From assembly GCF_003696305.1 (NCBI RefSeq), contig NZ_RFFK01000019.1, positions 20,553 to 52,977 on the forward strand: 32,425 nt of DNA, in the 5' to 3' direction. Below, in pieces: positions 1 through 7,811 of this stretch. The position numbers and the translations under genes are program-made. The first letter of the stretch is position 1. Every line of letters begins with the position of its first letter. Under the pieces are notes generated by a model, which was not told the DNA's origin, made no database searches, and worked only from the letters and a program-made list of their open reading frames with translations. The stretch comes from Pseudomonas sp. AOB-7. GTDB taxonomy: Bacteria > Pseudomonadota > Gammaproteobacteria > Pseudomonadales > Pseudomonadaceae.

Positions 1-34
1 AAGGGTGGCCGCCAGGGATGGCAGGCCATCAAAA

Positions 35-364
35 TTATTCTGCGGGGCTTTGCGCGGTGTCGTCGGGGTAGGTGGCGCGCCACAGCTCGAAACCGCCGTC
101 GAGGCTGTAGACCTGGCTGAAACCCTGGCCGACCAGGTAGGCGGCGGCGCCCTGGCTGGAATTGCCGTGGTAGCAGGAGACGATCAGTGGCGCGTCGAGG
201 TCGGCGTTGCGAATGAAGTCGTACAGCGAGTGGTTGTCCAGGTGACGCGAGCCCTGGATATGCCCGGCGGCGAAGCTTTGCGGGTCGCGGATATCCACGA
301 CCACGGCGCCTTGCTGGCGCAGGGCCTGGGCCTGCTGGGGAGAGATACGCTGGAATTCGCTCAT
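35..364 (-). CDS. glpE: Thiosulfate sulfurtransferase GlpE (single rhodanese domain)
   Basis: A 109-residue protein, the usual size for a stand-alone single-domain rhodanese. These cytoplasmic enzymes move a sulfane sulfur from thiosulfate to cyanide or a thiol acceptor such as thioredoxin. The active-site loop CYHGNSS lies at residues 64-70, with Cys64 as the expected persulfide carrier, and matches the GlpE-type loop. The start is the ATG at 364, preceded by AAGGAG eight bases upstream. It overlaps the apaH stop as ATGA, so the two are probably translationally coupled. It is the last gene of the minus-strand group seen here. The 34 bases beyond it to the window edge hold no terminator I can recognise. 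Confidence 0.93.
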   Translation of the reverse strand: MSEFQRISPQQAQALRQQGAVVVDIRDPQSFAAGHIQGSRHLDNHSLYDFIRNADLDAPLIVSCYHGNSSQGAAAYLVGQGFSQVYSLDGGFELWRATYPDDTAQSPAE

Positions 365-1185
365 GGGTGCTCCTTGGGGCAGGTGCAGCGGTGGCGTTCG
401 CCGCTGTCGACGTTGAGCAGGGTCATCGCGCCGCCCCACACGCAGCCGGTGTCCAGCGCATACAGGCCGGGCTCCTGGCAGTTGCCTTCGAGGGCGGCCC
501 AGTGGCCGAAGATGATGGTCTCGCCGCGCATCTTGCGCTGCGGGTGGCTGAACCAGGGGGCGTAGCCGGGCGGTGCGCTGCCGACGCCTTCCTTGCTCTT
601 CAGGTCCAGGGTGCCGTCGGCCTTGCAGAAGCGCATGCGGGTGAAATAGTTGGTGATCACCCGCAGGCGGGTGACGCCGTGCAGGTCCTTGTGCCATTTG
701 GCCGGTTCGTTGCCGTACATGCCGTCGAGAAACAGCGGCAGGCGGGCGTCGTCGCGCAGCGCCTCCTCGACCTCGGCGGCGCGGCGCAGCGCCTTGGTCA
801 GGCTCCACTGCGGCGGGATGCCGGCATGCACCAGGGTGGCCCGGCGCTCGGCATCGTGGTGCACCAGCTTCTGCAGGCGCAGCCAGTCGAGCAGGTCGGC
901 GCGGTCCGGCGCGTCGAGAATCTCGCGCAGGGTATCGCCCTTCTTCAGCCGCTCGATGTTGTGCGCCACGGCCAGCAGGTGCAGGTCGTGGTTGCCCAGC
1001 ACGCAGGTCACCGCCTGGCGGATGGAATAGAGAAAACGCAGGGTTTCCAGCGATTGCGGGCCGCGGTTGACCAGGTCGCCGACCAGCCACAGCTGGTCCT
1101 GCGCCGGGTCGAAGGCCACCCGCTCGAGCAGGCATTGCAGCGGTCGCAGGCAGCCCTGGATGTCGCCGACGGCATACAGCGCCAT
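361..1185 (-). CDS. apaH: Symmetrical bis(5'-nucleosyl)-tetraphosphatase (Ap4A hydrolase)
   Basis: A 274-residue enzyme, normal family length. It cleaves Ap4A symmetrically to two ADP and, in enterobacteria, is known to decap Np4-capped RNA. The metallophosphatase signature is complete: GDIQG at 7-11, GDLVNRG at 36-42 and GNHDLH at 64-69, which supply the dinuclear metal ligands. The ATG at 1185 shares one base with the TGA of apaG (TGATG), and the stop overlaps glpE, so apaG, apaH and glpE look tightly coupled. ApaH next to ApaG and RsmA is the standard gammaproteobacterial arrangement. Confidence 0.96.
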   Translation of the reverse strand: MALYAVGDIQGCLRPLQCLLERVAFDPAQDQLWLVGDLVNRGPQSLETLRFLYSIRQAVTCVLGNHDLHLLAVAHNIERLKKGDTLREILDAPDRADLLDWLRLQKLVHHDAERRATLVHAGIPPQWSLTKALRRAAEVEEALRDDARLPLFLDGMYGNEPAKWHKDLHGVTRLRVITNYFTRMRFCKADGTLDLKSKEGVGSAPPGYAPWFSHPQRKMRGETIIFGHWAALEGNCQEPGLYALDTGCVWGGAMTLLNVDSGERHRCTCPKEHP

Positions 1186-1565
1186 CAGTGCAGGGCTCCG
1201 GGCACGGCCAGGCGGAACGGCGCGATGACGGCGTCGAAGCGTTTGCCGTCCTCGGCGAGCATCTGGTAGCTGCCCTGCATGGTGCCGACCTGGGTGGTCA
1301 TCACCGTGCCGCTGCTGTAGGTGTGGCTGGCGCCCGGGGCGATCTGCGGCTGCTGGCCGACCACGCCGGCGCCGCGCACTTCCTGCACGCGGCCGTCGCC
1401 GTCGGTGATGATCCAGTGGCGCGACAGCAGCTTGGCCGGCAGCTGGCCCTGGTTGCGGATGGTCACCGTGTAGGAGAAGGCGTAGCGGCCCAGCTCCGGC
1501 TGCGACTGCGCGGCCAGGTAGCGGGTGGTGACGCTGACATCGATCTGGTAGCGAGGGTCGGACAT
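1185..1565 (-). CDS. apaG: ApaG domain protein (Co2+/Mg2+ efflux-associated)
   Basis: A 126-residue protein that is a single ApaG domain, a fibronectin-III-like beta sandwich. It shows the characteristic RHWIITDGDG and VVGQQPQIAPG segments and the GTMQGSYQM stretch near residues 94-102. Biochemical function is unsettled; the family has been linked to Co2+/Mg2+ resistance. The ATG at 1565 gives the family-typical N terminus. Upstream in-frame sequence would add 40 residues that do not look like ApaG. It lies 28 bases after rsmA and shares one base with apaH. Confidence 0.94.
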   Translation of the reverse strand: MSDPRYQIDVSVTTRYLAAQSQPELGRYAFSYTVTIRNQGQLPAKLLSRHWIITDGDGRVQEVRGAGVVGQQPQIAPGASHTYSSGTVMTTQVGTMQGSYQMLAEDGKRFDAVIAPFRLAVPGALH

Positions 1566-1593
1566 GCGAGTAACCCGTATGGCGTATGGCAGT

Positions 1594-2403
1594 TTAGCCC
1601 TGGCTGGCGGCCAGGTGCGTCGCCAGTTGATCGGCCAGGCGGACGAAGGCGGCCAGGTCCAGCTGTTCCGGGCGCAGGCTGCCATCGACGCCGGCGGCCT
1701 CGATGGCCTCGGCCGGCAGCAGCTGCTTGAGGGTATTGCGCAGGGTCTTGCGCCGCTGGTTGAAGGCTTCGCGCACCACCCGCTCGAGCAGGCGATGGTC
1801 CTTGGCCGGATGCGGCAGCACCGCGTGCGGCACCAGGCGGACGATGGCCGAGTCGACCTTGGGCGGCGGGTTGAAGGCGCCGGGGCCGACGTTGAACAGG
1901 TGTTCGACCCGGCAGTGGTACTGCACCATGATCGACAGACGGCCCCAGTCGCCGCCGCCGGGGCCGGCGGCCAGACGCTCCACCACCTCCTTCTGCAGCA
2001 TGAAATGCATGTCGCGGATCAGCGCCGCGTTGTCCAGCAGGTGGAAGATCAGCGGGGTGGAGATGTTGTACGGCAGGTTGCCGACCACCCGCAGGCTGCC
2101 GGGGGCGGCCTCGAGGCGGGCGAAGTCGAACTTCAGCGCATCGCCCTGGTTCAGGCGAAAGCGCGGGTTGGCGCCGAACTTGCTCTGCAGGATGGGGATC
2201 AGGTCGAGGTCCAGCTCGATCACGTCGAGCTGCGCACCGCTGCCGAGCAGGCCCTCGGTCAGCGCGCCCTGGCCCGGGCCGATCTCCAGCAGGCGCTCGT
2301 CCTCCTTGGCGCGGATGGCGCGCAGGATGCGGTCGATGACGCCGGCATCGTGCAGGAAGTTCTGGCCGAAGCGCTTGCGCGCGCGGTGTTGGTATTCGGA
2401 CAT
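1594..2403 (-). CDS. rsmA: 16S rRNA (adenine1518-N6/adenine1519-N6)-dimethyltransferase
   Basis: A 269-residue KsgA/RsmA methyltransferase that dimethylates two adjacent adenosines in the 3' terminal hairpin of 16S rRNA during 30S maturation. It carries GQNFL near the N terminus, the SAM-binding EIGPGQGALTE at 40-50, and the catalytic motif NLPYNIS at 109-115. The ATG at 2403 was chosen because MSEYQHRARKRFGQNF is the family N terminus. An alternative in-frame start ten codons earlier lies in repeat-like intergenic DNA. A 130-base gap with a REP-like palindrome separates it from pdxA. Confidence 0.96.
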   Translation of the reverse strand: MSEYQHRARKRFGQNFLHDAGVIDRILRAIRAKEDERLLEIGPGQGALTEGLLGSGAQLDVIELDLDLIPILQSKFGANPRFRLNQGDALKFDFARLEAAPGSLRVVGNLPYNISTPLIFHLLDNAALIRDMHFMLQKEVVERLAAGPGGGDWGRLSIMVQYHCRVEHLFNVGPGAFNPPPKVDSAIVRLVPHAVLPHPAKDHRLLERVVREAFNQRRKTLRNTLKQLLPAEAIEAAGVDGSLRPEQLDLAAFVRLADQLATHLAASQG

Positions 2404-2421
2404 GGCAGGGCAGCTCCAGGC

Positions 2422-2442
2422 TTCAAGCTGCAAGCATCAAGC
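2422..2442. repeat. Three tandem 7-bp AAGC-containing repeats
   Basis: Three consecutive heptamers TTCAAGC, TGCAAGC and ATCAAGC stand head to tail directly upstream of rsmA. Heptad arrays of this kind (CTTGAAGC / CTGCAAGC) are, from memory, common between genes in Pseudomonas. This copy is short. No function can be read from it. Confidence 0.5.
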
Positions 2443-2502
2443 AAGAGCGCAAAGCGAAAAAACGAAGTCGGGTAGTTTAAGGCAAAAAGCGACAACACCC
2501 GT

Positions 2503-2523
2503 AGCCCGGATGCAATCCGGGCT
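2503..2523. repeat. REP-like palindrome between pdxA and rsmA
   Basis: A perfect 9-bp inverted repeat, AGCCCGGAT and ATCCGGGCT, with the 3-base loop GCA. The sequence (TAGCCCGGATGCAATCCGGG) resembles a REP-type intergenic palindrome I recall as abundant in several Pseudomonas genomes. It lies eleven bases past the pdxA stop. There is no T-run on the minus strand, so it is more likely a REP element than a terminator, although REPs can stabilise upstream mRNA. Confidence 0.6.
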
Positions 2524-2533
2524 GGGCTGCCGT

Positions 2534-3532
2534 CTACTTGCGGCTGGTAGCGGCGGCCATCTGGTAGGCGGTTTCCAGGGCCACCTGCAGGCTGCCGGTA
2601 TCGATATTGCCGCTGCCGGCAAGGTCCAGCGCCGTGCCGTGATCCACCGAGGTGCGGATGATCGGCAGACCCAGGGTGACGTTGAGCGCCGCGCCGAAGC
2701 CCTTGAACTTGAGCACCGGCAGGCCCTGGTCGTGGTACATGGCCAGCACCGCGTCGGCCTGCTCCAGGTACTTGGGGGTGAACAGGGTGTCGGCCGGCAG
2801 CGGGCCGATCAGGGTCATGCCTTCGCCGCGCAGGCGCTCCAGCGTCGGCTCGATGATCTCGATTTCCTCGCGGCCGAGGTGGCCGCTTTCGCCGGCATGG
2901 GGGTTGAGTCCGCAGACCAGGATGCGCGGCGCGGCGATGCCGAACTTGCTCTGCAGATCGGCATGCAGGATGCGCGCGACCCGCTCCAGGCGCTCGCTGG
3001 TGATGGCGGCGGCGACGTCCTTGAGCGGCAGGTGGGTGGTGACCAGGGCGACGCGCAGGCCACGGGTGGCGAGCATCATCACCACCTGCTCCGTGTGGGT
3101 CAGCTCGGCGAGAAACTCGGTGTGGCCGGAGAAGGCGATGCCGGCTTCGTTGATCACGCCCTTGTGCACCGGTGCGGTGATCATCGCGGCGAAGCTGCCG
3201 TCCAGGCAGCCCTGGCCGGCACGGGTGAGGGTTTCCAGCACGTAGCCGGCGTTGGCCGGATCGAGCCGGCCGGCTTGGCTCGGGGCGGCCAGCGGGGTGT
3301 CCCAGACATACAGGCTGCCGGCCGGCGCGGGGGCGCTCGGCCAGCGGCCCGGGGCGACGTCCAGCAGCGCGATGTGCAGGCCGAGCTGGGCGGCGCGCTC
3401 GCCGAGCAGCTGGCGGCTGGCGATGGCCACCAGCGCCTCGGGTTGCGCCTGGCGGGCCAGCAGCAGGCAGAGGTCGGGGCCGATGCCGGCCGGTTCGCCG
3501 GGGGTCAGGGCAAAGACTCGGGGTGCGCTCAT
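2534..3532 (-). CDS. pdxA: 4-hydroxythreonine-4-phosphate dehydrogenase
   Basis: A 332-residue PdxA that oxidises 4-phosphohydroxy-L-threonine with NAD+ in the DXP-dependent pyridoxal phosphate pathway. It begins with the family motif ALTPGEPAGIGPD. The three metal-binding histidines fall at 167 (TTHLPL), 212 (NPHAGE) and 267 (MYHDQG), one residue off the E. coli numbering, and the SVDHGTALDLAG segment closes the active site. Two in-frame ATGs lie six bases apart (3538 and 3532). I chose 3532 because a GAG core is correctly spaced before it, but 3538 cannot be excluded. A terminator separates it from surA, so it probably has its own promoter in the short gap. Confidence 0.95.
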   Translation of the reverse strand: MSAPRVFALTPGEPAGIGPDLCLLLARQAQPEALVAIASRQLLGERAAQLGLHIALLDVAPGRWPSAPAPAGSLYVWDTPLAAPSQAGRLDPANAGYVLETLTRAGQGCLDGSFAAMITAPVHKGVINEAGIAFSGHTEFLAELTHTEQVVMMLATRGLRVALVTTHLPLKDVAAAITSERLERVARILHADLQSKFGIAAPRILVCGLNPHAGESGHLGREEIEIIEPTLERLRGEGMTLIGPLPADTLFTPKYLEQADAVLAMYHDQGLPVLKFKGFGAALNVTLGLPIIRTSVDHGTALDLAGSGNIDTGSLQVALETAYQMAAATSRK

Positions 3533-3587
3533 GGGCATTCTCGGTTGCGCCGCGGGGGCGCCAGTTTACGCTGCCTGGGCCGATAAC

Positions 3588-3613
3588 GAAAAAGCCCGGC
3601 GCGGGGCCGGGCT
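3588..3613 (-). terminator. Intrinsic terminator after surA
   Basis: On the minus strand an 8-bp GC-rich stem (AGCCCGGC / GCCGGGCT, loop of five) is followed at once by five T. It sits 19 bases past the surA stop, in the right orientation to end lptD-surA transcription before pdxA. Confidence 0.8.
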
Positions 3614-3632
3614 CTTGTGTGCGAAACCGCCG

Positions 3633-4931
3633 TTACAGCTTGGTCTCGACGTAGGCTTCGTCGCGGATCTGGCGCAGCCAGGCCTGCAGTTCCTCGTCGT
3701 ACTTGCGGTTGCGCAGCAGGTTGGCCGCCTGCTGCTCGCGGAACTGCGCGCTGCTGTCGGTGGCGCGACGGCCCATGACCTGCAGCACGTGCCAGCCGAA
3801 CTGGGTCTGGAACGGCTTGGACAGCTCGCCGCTGGCGGTCTCGCTCATCACCTGGCGGAACTCCGGCACCAGCGCGTTGGGGTCGATCCAGTTGAGGTCG
3901 CCGCCGTTGAGCGCCGAGCCCGGGTCTTCCGAGTAGCTCTTGGCCAGCTCGGCGAAGTCCTCGCCGGCGACGATGCGCTGGTACAGGCGTTCGACCAGGC
4001 GGCGGGTTTCCTCGGCGCTGCGAATCTCGCTGGGCTTGATCAGGATATGGCGCACGTGCACTTCGTCGCGCACCTGGGTGTCGCCGCCGCGCTTCTCCAG
4101 CAGCTTGAGGATGATGAAACCGCCCGGCGTGCGCAGCGGTTCGGTCACTTCGCCCGGGCTCAGTGCGCTGACCATCGAGTCGAACGGCGGCGGCAGCTGG
4201 CCGGCCTTGCGCCAGCCCATCTCGCCGCCTTCCAGGGCGGTTTCGCTGGCGGAGCGGGAAATCGCCAGCTGGGCGAAGTCGGCGCCCTGTTGCAATTGTT
4301 GGTACAGCTCGCGGGCCTGGCGGTCGGCTGCCTGGATCTCGCTGGAGGAGGCGCCTTCGGAGACCGGGATGAGGATGTTGGCCAGGCGGAACTCTTCCGA
4401 CAGCTGCATCTTGCCCAGGTCGGAGGCGAGGAAGTTCTGCACTTCCTGGTCGGTGACCTGGATGCGCTCGGCGACCCGGCGCTGGCGCACGCGGCTGATG
4501 ATCATCTCGCGGCGCACCTGGTCGCGGGCGTCGGCGTAGGACAGGCCGTCGCGCGCCAGAGCCTGGCGGAACTGCTCCAGGCTCATGCCGTTACGCTGGG
4601 CGATGGTGCCCATGGCCTGGTTCAGCTCCTCGTCGGTGATGCGGATGCCGGAGCGGTCGCCGATCTGCAGCTGGATGTTCTCGATGATCAGGCGCTCGAG
4701 CACCTGCTGACTGAGCACGTGCTCGGGCGGCAGGGCGCCGCCGCGTTTGCCGATGGTCTGCTGCACCTCGCGCAGGCGGGCGTCGAGCTGGCTCTGCATG
4801 ACCACGTCGTTGTCGACGATGGCCACCACGCGGTCCAGCGGGCGGACGTCGGCCTGGGCCGTCGCCGCGAGCAGCGCTGCGCCCAACAGCAGGGGGCGCA
4901 GGCAATCAGAAAGCTTGGTCTTCACGTTCAC
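3633..4931 (-). CDS. surA: Periplasmic chaperone / peptidyl-prolyl isomerase SurA
   Basis: A 432-residue periplasmic chaperone that escorts outer-membrane beta-barrel proteins, LptD among them, to the BAM complex. Residues 1-27 form a Sec signal peptide ending in TAQA. An N-terminal SurA domain (about 30-165) carries DRVVAIVDNDVVMQSQL. Two parvulin PPIC domains follow, at about 180-281 and 290-387. The second holds the canonical VRHILI and GGDLNW elements; the first is more degenerate. A C-terminal helix closes the fold. The start is GTG at 4931, with AAGG five bases upstream; a second GTG at 4925 would give MKTKLSD. The first 26 bases overlap the 3' end of lptD. Confidence 0.95.
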   Translation of the reverse strand: MNVKTKLSDCLRPLLLGAALLAATAQADVRPLDRVVAIVDNDVVMQSQLDARLREVQQTIGKRGGALPPEHVLSQQVLERLIIENIQLQIGDRSGIRITDEELNQAMGTIAQRNGMSLEQFRQALARDGLSYADARDQVRREMIISRVRQRRVAERIQVTDQEVQNFLASDLGKMQLSEEFRLANILIPVSEGASSSEIQAADRQARELYQQLQQGADFAQLAISRSASETALEGGEMGWRKAGQLPPPFDSMVSALSPGEVTEPLRTPGGFIILKLLEKRGGDTQVRDEVHVRHILIKPSEIRSAEETRRLVERLYQRIVAGEDFAELAKSYSEDPGSALNGGDLNWIDPNALVPEFRQVMSETASGELSKPFQTQFGWHVLQVMGRRATDSSAQFREQQAANLLRNRKYDEELQAWLRQIRDEAYVETKL

Positions 4932-7686
4932 GGTAACCTTGAATGCCTTGGTCGAGGAAAGTTTCCACCTTGTTGCCCACTACGCCGCCGAGGCCCTTGA
5001 GGACGATCTGCAGGAAGATGCCGCGGTCGGCCTCGTCGTTGAGCGACGGGTTGAGGCTGACTTCGTCGTAGTCGATCCAGTAGCGGTTGATCAGGCGCAG
5101 CTTCCAGCAGCAGCTGTCGTACTCGAAGCCGCCGAAGGCTTCCAGGGTACGGTTGCGGCCGTAGTCGTACTGCCAGCGCGAGATCAGGCTCCACTGTGGA
5201 ACCAGCGGCCAGATGACGGAGAAGTCATGCTGGTCGATCTTGTAGTAGTTCTTGATGTAGTTCGGGTTCGGCGAACCGTCGCCCAGGGTCGGGTTGCCGT
5301 AGTCCGGGTTGGTGGTCCAGGTGCCGCTGTCGCGGTCGTAGCGCACGGTGTCGTTGCGGTAGCGATAACCGAGGTTGACCACCTTGTTCGGGTTGTCTTC
5401 CGGCTGGTAGTGGAACATCGCGCTGCCCGAGCGGGTGCGGTGGGTATCCGGGTCCCAGTTGAAGGTCGACGACACGCGCCAGTCGCGGTTGAAGCGGTAC
5501 AGGTACTCCAGCGCATAGGGCGAGACGTCGGCGGTGGCATCCGGACGGGTGCGGTAGTCGATACCGGCCAGCTGCACCTTGCGGTCCTCGAAGTAGAAGG
5601 CCTGGCCGATGCTGAAGCGCTGGCGCTCGAAGCCGTTGGGCTCGATCCAGCGGCTGGTCACGCCCAGCGACAGCTTGTTCTCGTCGCCGATGCGATCCTT
5701 GCCGGAGAAGCGATTCTCGCGCCACAGCGAGGCGTAGCTGAAGGTCGGCTCGCCGCTGTCGAACACCGGGATGTCGGTCTGGTCTTCTTCCGGCACGTAG
5801 AGGTAGAAGGCGCGCGGCTCCAGGGTCTGGCGGAAGTCCTTGCCGAACAGCTGGGTGTTGCGGTCGAAGTACAGGCCGCTGTCGACGCTGAACAGGCCGA
5901 CGCCGCGGTTCTGCGTGCTGTCGAACTCCTGCTCGGCCAGCAGGCTGTTCTTGCCCTGCTGATCCAGGCTGATGTCGTAGTGGGTCTGGCGGTACTTGAT
6001 CTGCGGCTTGAGGAAGCCCCAGGTCCAGTCCAGCGGCAGGGCTACGCCCGGCTCCAGGTGCAGGCGCTCGCCGTTGGCGCGGGCCAGGCCGCGAATACGG
6101 GTGTCGTACCAGGTCTGTTCGGCTACGCCGTCTTCGTTGATGAAGTTGCCCGAGCGCAGGTCGCGGTCGAAGCGCACGTATTCACTGCCGTAGGTGAAGT
6201 CCAGGCCGCCCGGATTGAACGGCAGCTTGCCGTCCAGGGTGAGCTGCGGCAGGCGGTCGTACGGCGTGACGTCGGTGATATTGGCCAGCTCGTAGGCGTG
6301 CAGGTTGAGCTGCGCGCGGTAGCTGTCGCCGCGGTAGGTCAGGCTGCCGCGCTGGTTGACGTAGGTGGGCGTGTCGATACCCAGGTCGGTATCCAGGTCC
6401 TGGAAGTAGTAGGGGTCGCTGATGTCGGTGTAGTCGACCTCGGCCAGCAGGCGCGAGTTCAGGCCCTGCTTGTGCTGCCAGCTGTACAGCCAGCGCTGGT
6501 CTTCGTACTCGGACTGCAGCTTGCGCTCGTCTTCGCTGTCGTCGAGGTAGGCGGCGCCGATCTGGCCTTCGCTGCTCTCGGTCAGGTAGCGGAACTCGCC
6601 CTCCATCAACAGGCCGCGGTTGGCCATGTAGGTCGGGTAGAGCGTGGCGTCGTAGTTCGGCGCCAGGTTGAAGTAGTAGGGCGTCTGCAGCGAGAAGCCG
6701 TTGTCGCTCGAGGTGCCCATGCTCGGCGGCAGGAAGCCGGACTGGCGACGGTCGTCGATCGGGAAATAGATGTAGGGGGTGTAGAACACCGGGATGTCCT
6801 TGACCCGCAGCGTCACGTTGGTCGCGGTGCCGAAGCCGGTGGCCGGGTTCAGGGTGACGTTGTTGCCCTTCAGGTGCCAGGCGTTGTCGCCCGGCTCGCA
6901 GCGGGTGTAGGTACCGTCCTTGAGGCGGATGATCGCGGTCTCTTCGCGCTTGGCATAGAGTGCGCTGCCGCGGACGTGGGCTTCGTGCATCACGTACTCG
7001 GCGTTGTCGATCTTGGCTTCGCCGTTGTCCAGTTGCAGCTCGGCGCGGTCGCCGACCACCAGCATGCCCTTGTCGCGCAGACGCACGTTGCCGATCAGCT
7101 CGCCACGGTTCTCGGTCTGGTGCAGGCTGGCCTCGTCGGCCTCCACCTGCATGCCGGACTGGCGCAGGATCACGTCGCCGGCGAGGGTCGCCACCTGCTT
7201 TTCCTGCTCGTAACGCGAGGCCTTGGCCGAGACGAACATCGGCGCTTCGTCCAGCGGCGTGTCGTCGTCCATGCCCGGGCGCAGCGGCTCGACATAGGCG
7301 CCGGCGCAGTAAGGGCCGGCTTCGGCCAGCTGGGCGGCGGTCAGCTTGTCGCGCGGCACCCAGTCGAGGTGGCTGTAGTCGGCGCTGCGCGAGGCCAGGG
7401 CGCGGCCCTTGCTCTCGGTGACCAGGGTGGTGGTTTCCTGCTTGGCGCTGGCTTTGCCGCTGCTGGCGTCGCTCGCGCTGACGGCGCTGGTGCTGTGCTG
7501 AGGACGGGGCGGCAGGCTGGCGGCAGGGGCCTTGGGCGCGCAGGCCCAACCGCCGCTGGGCGACACCTGGCAGTCGAACTGCTCGGCGGCGAAAACCTGT
7601 AGGCTGACGGCGGGTTGTAGGGCCAGAAGACTGCCGGTGACCAGCAGCGGGAATTTCTTGCGGAACGCGGGGTATTTTACTGCCAT
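4906..7686 (-). CDS. lptD: LPS-assembly outer-membrane protein LptD
   Basis: A 926-residue beta-barrel that, with the lipoprotein LptE (not in this window), inserts lipopolysaccharide into the outer leaflet. A signal peptide ends near VFA (residues 31-33). A periplasmic OstA/LptA-like beta-jellyroll follows, rich in KASRYEQEKQ, LAGDVILRQSG and ENRGELIGN type repeats. The C-terminal barrel begins around VFYTPYIYFPIDDRR. Disulphide cysteines characteristic of LptD are present: N-terminal Cys39 and Cys49 and the adjacent pair Cys859-Cys860 (YDSCCWK). The ATG at 7686 gives MAVKYPAFRKKFPLL, the Pseudomonas-type N terminus. Upstream in-frame codons belong to the intergenic region. Its partner chaperone gene surA follows with overlap. 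Confidence 0.97.
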   Translation of the reverse strand: MAVKYPAFRKKFPLLVTGSLLALQPAVSLQVFAAEQFDCQVSPSGGWACAPKAPAASLPPRPQHSTSAVSASDASSGKASAKQETTTLVTESKGRALASRSADYSHLDWVPRDKLTAAQLAEAGPYCAGAYVEPLRPGMDDDTPLDEAPMFVSAKASRYEQEKQVATLAGDVILRQSGMQVEADEASLHQTENRGELIGNVRLRDKGMLVVGDRAELQLDNGEAKIDNAEYVMHEAHVRGSALYAKREETAIIRLKDGTYTRCEPGDNAWHLKGNNVTLNPATGFGTATNVTLRVKDIPVFYTPYIYFPIDDRRQSGFLPPSMGTSSDNGFSLQTPYYFNLAPNYDATLYPTYMANRGLLMEGEFRYLTESSEGQIGAAYLDDSEDERKLQSEYEDQRWLYSWQHKQGLNSRLLAEVDYTDISDPYYFQDLDTDLGIDTPTYVNQRGSLTYRGDSYRAQLNLHAYELANITDVTPYDRLPQLTLDGKLPFNPGGLDFTYGSEYVRFDRDLRSGNFINEDGVAEQTWYDTRIRGLARANGERLHLEPGVALPLDWTWGFLKPQIKYRQTHYDISLDQQGKNSLLAEQEFDSTQNRGVGLFSVDSGLYFDRNTQLFGKDFRQTLEPRAFYLYVPEEDQTDIPVFDSGEPTFSYASLWRENRFSGKDRIGDENKLSLGVTSRWIEPNGFERQRFSIGQAFYFEDRKVQLAGIDYRTRPDATADVSPYALEYLYRFNRDWRVSSTFNWDPDTHRTRSGSAMFHYQPEDNPNKVVNLGYRYRNDTVRYDRDSGTWTTNPDYGNPTLGDGSPNPNYIKNYYKIDQHDFSVIWPLVPQWSLISRWQYDYGRNRTLEAFGGFEYDSCCWKLRLINRYWIDYDEVSLNPSLNDEADRGIFLQIVLKGLGGVVGNKVETFLDQGIQGYREREDQAF

Positions 7687-7811
7687 CTTGTTAGTCCGGG
7701 CTTCCTGCGCGCTATCGGCCCAGGGGCCGCACGCCTCTCGATGGGCTGAAAAAGATGCTGGATAATAAAGCATGACCCGCGCAACGGCTAGCGCCGTCGG
7801 AGACCCCCCTG
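7687..7811. promoter_or_regulatory. Divergent lptD / amgK control region
   Basis: This 125-base gap must hold promoters for both directions. On the plus strand GATAAT at 7761-7766 is a good -10 hexamer, but the -35 position is poor. It sits inside an inverted repeat ATGCT-N9-AGCAT (7755-7773). I found no convincing sigma-E type promoter for lptD by eye. A small hairpin ACGGC-TAGC-GCCGT lies at 7784-7797 in the amgK leader. Confidence 0.4.

Noticed and set aside
4747..7602. A 951-codon open frame on the plus strand opposite lptD
   Set aside because: Composition is Val/Ala/Gly/Gln repetitive, the pattern of a third-position GC shadow. The opposite strand encodes full-length LptD with all motifs.
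7687..7811. A sigma-E type promoter for lptD
   Set aside because: lptD and surA are envelope-stress genes in other bacteria, but I found no GAACTT-like -35 with a correctly spaced TCTGA-like -10 on the minus strand.
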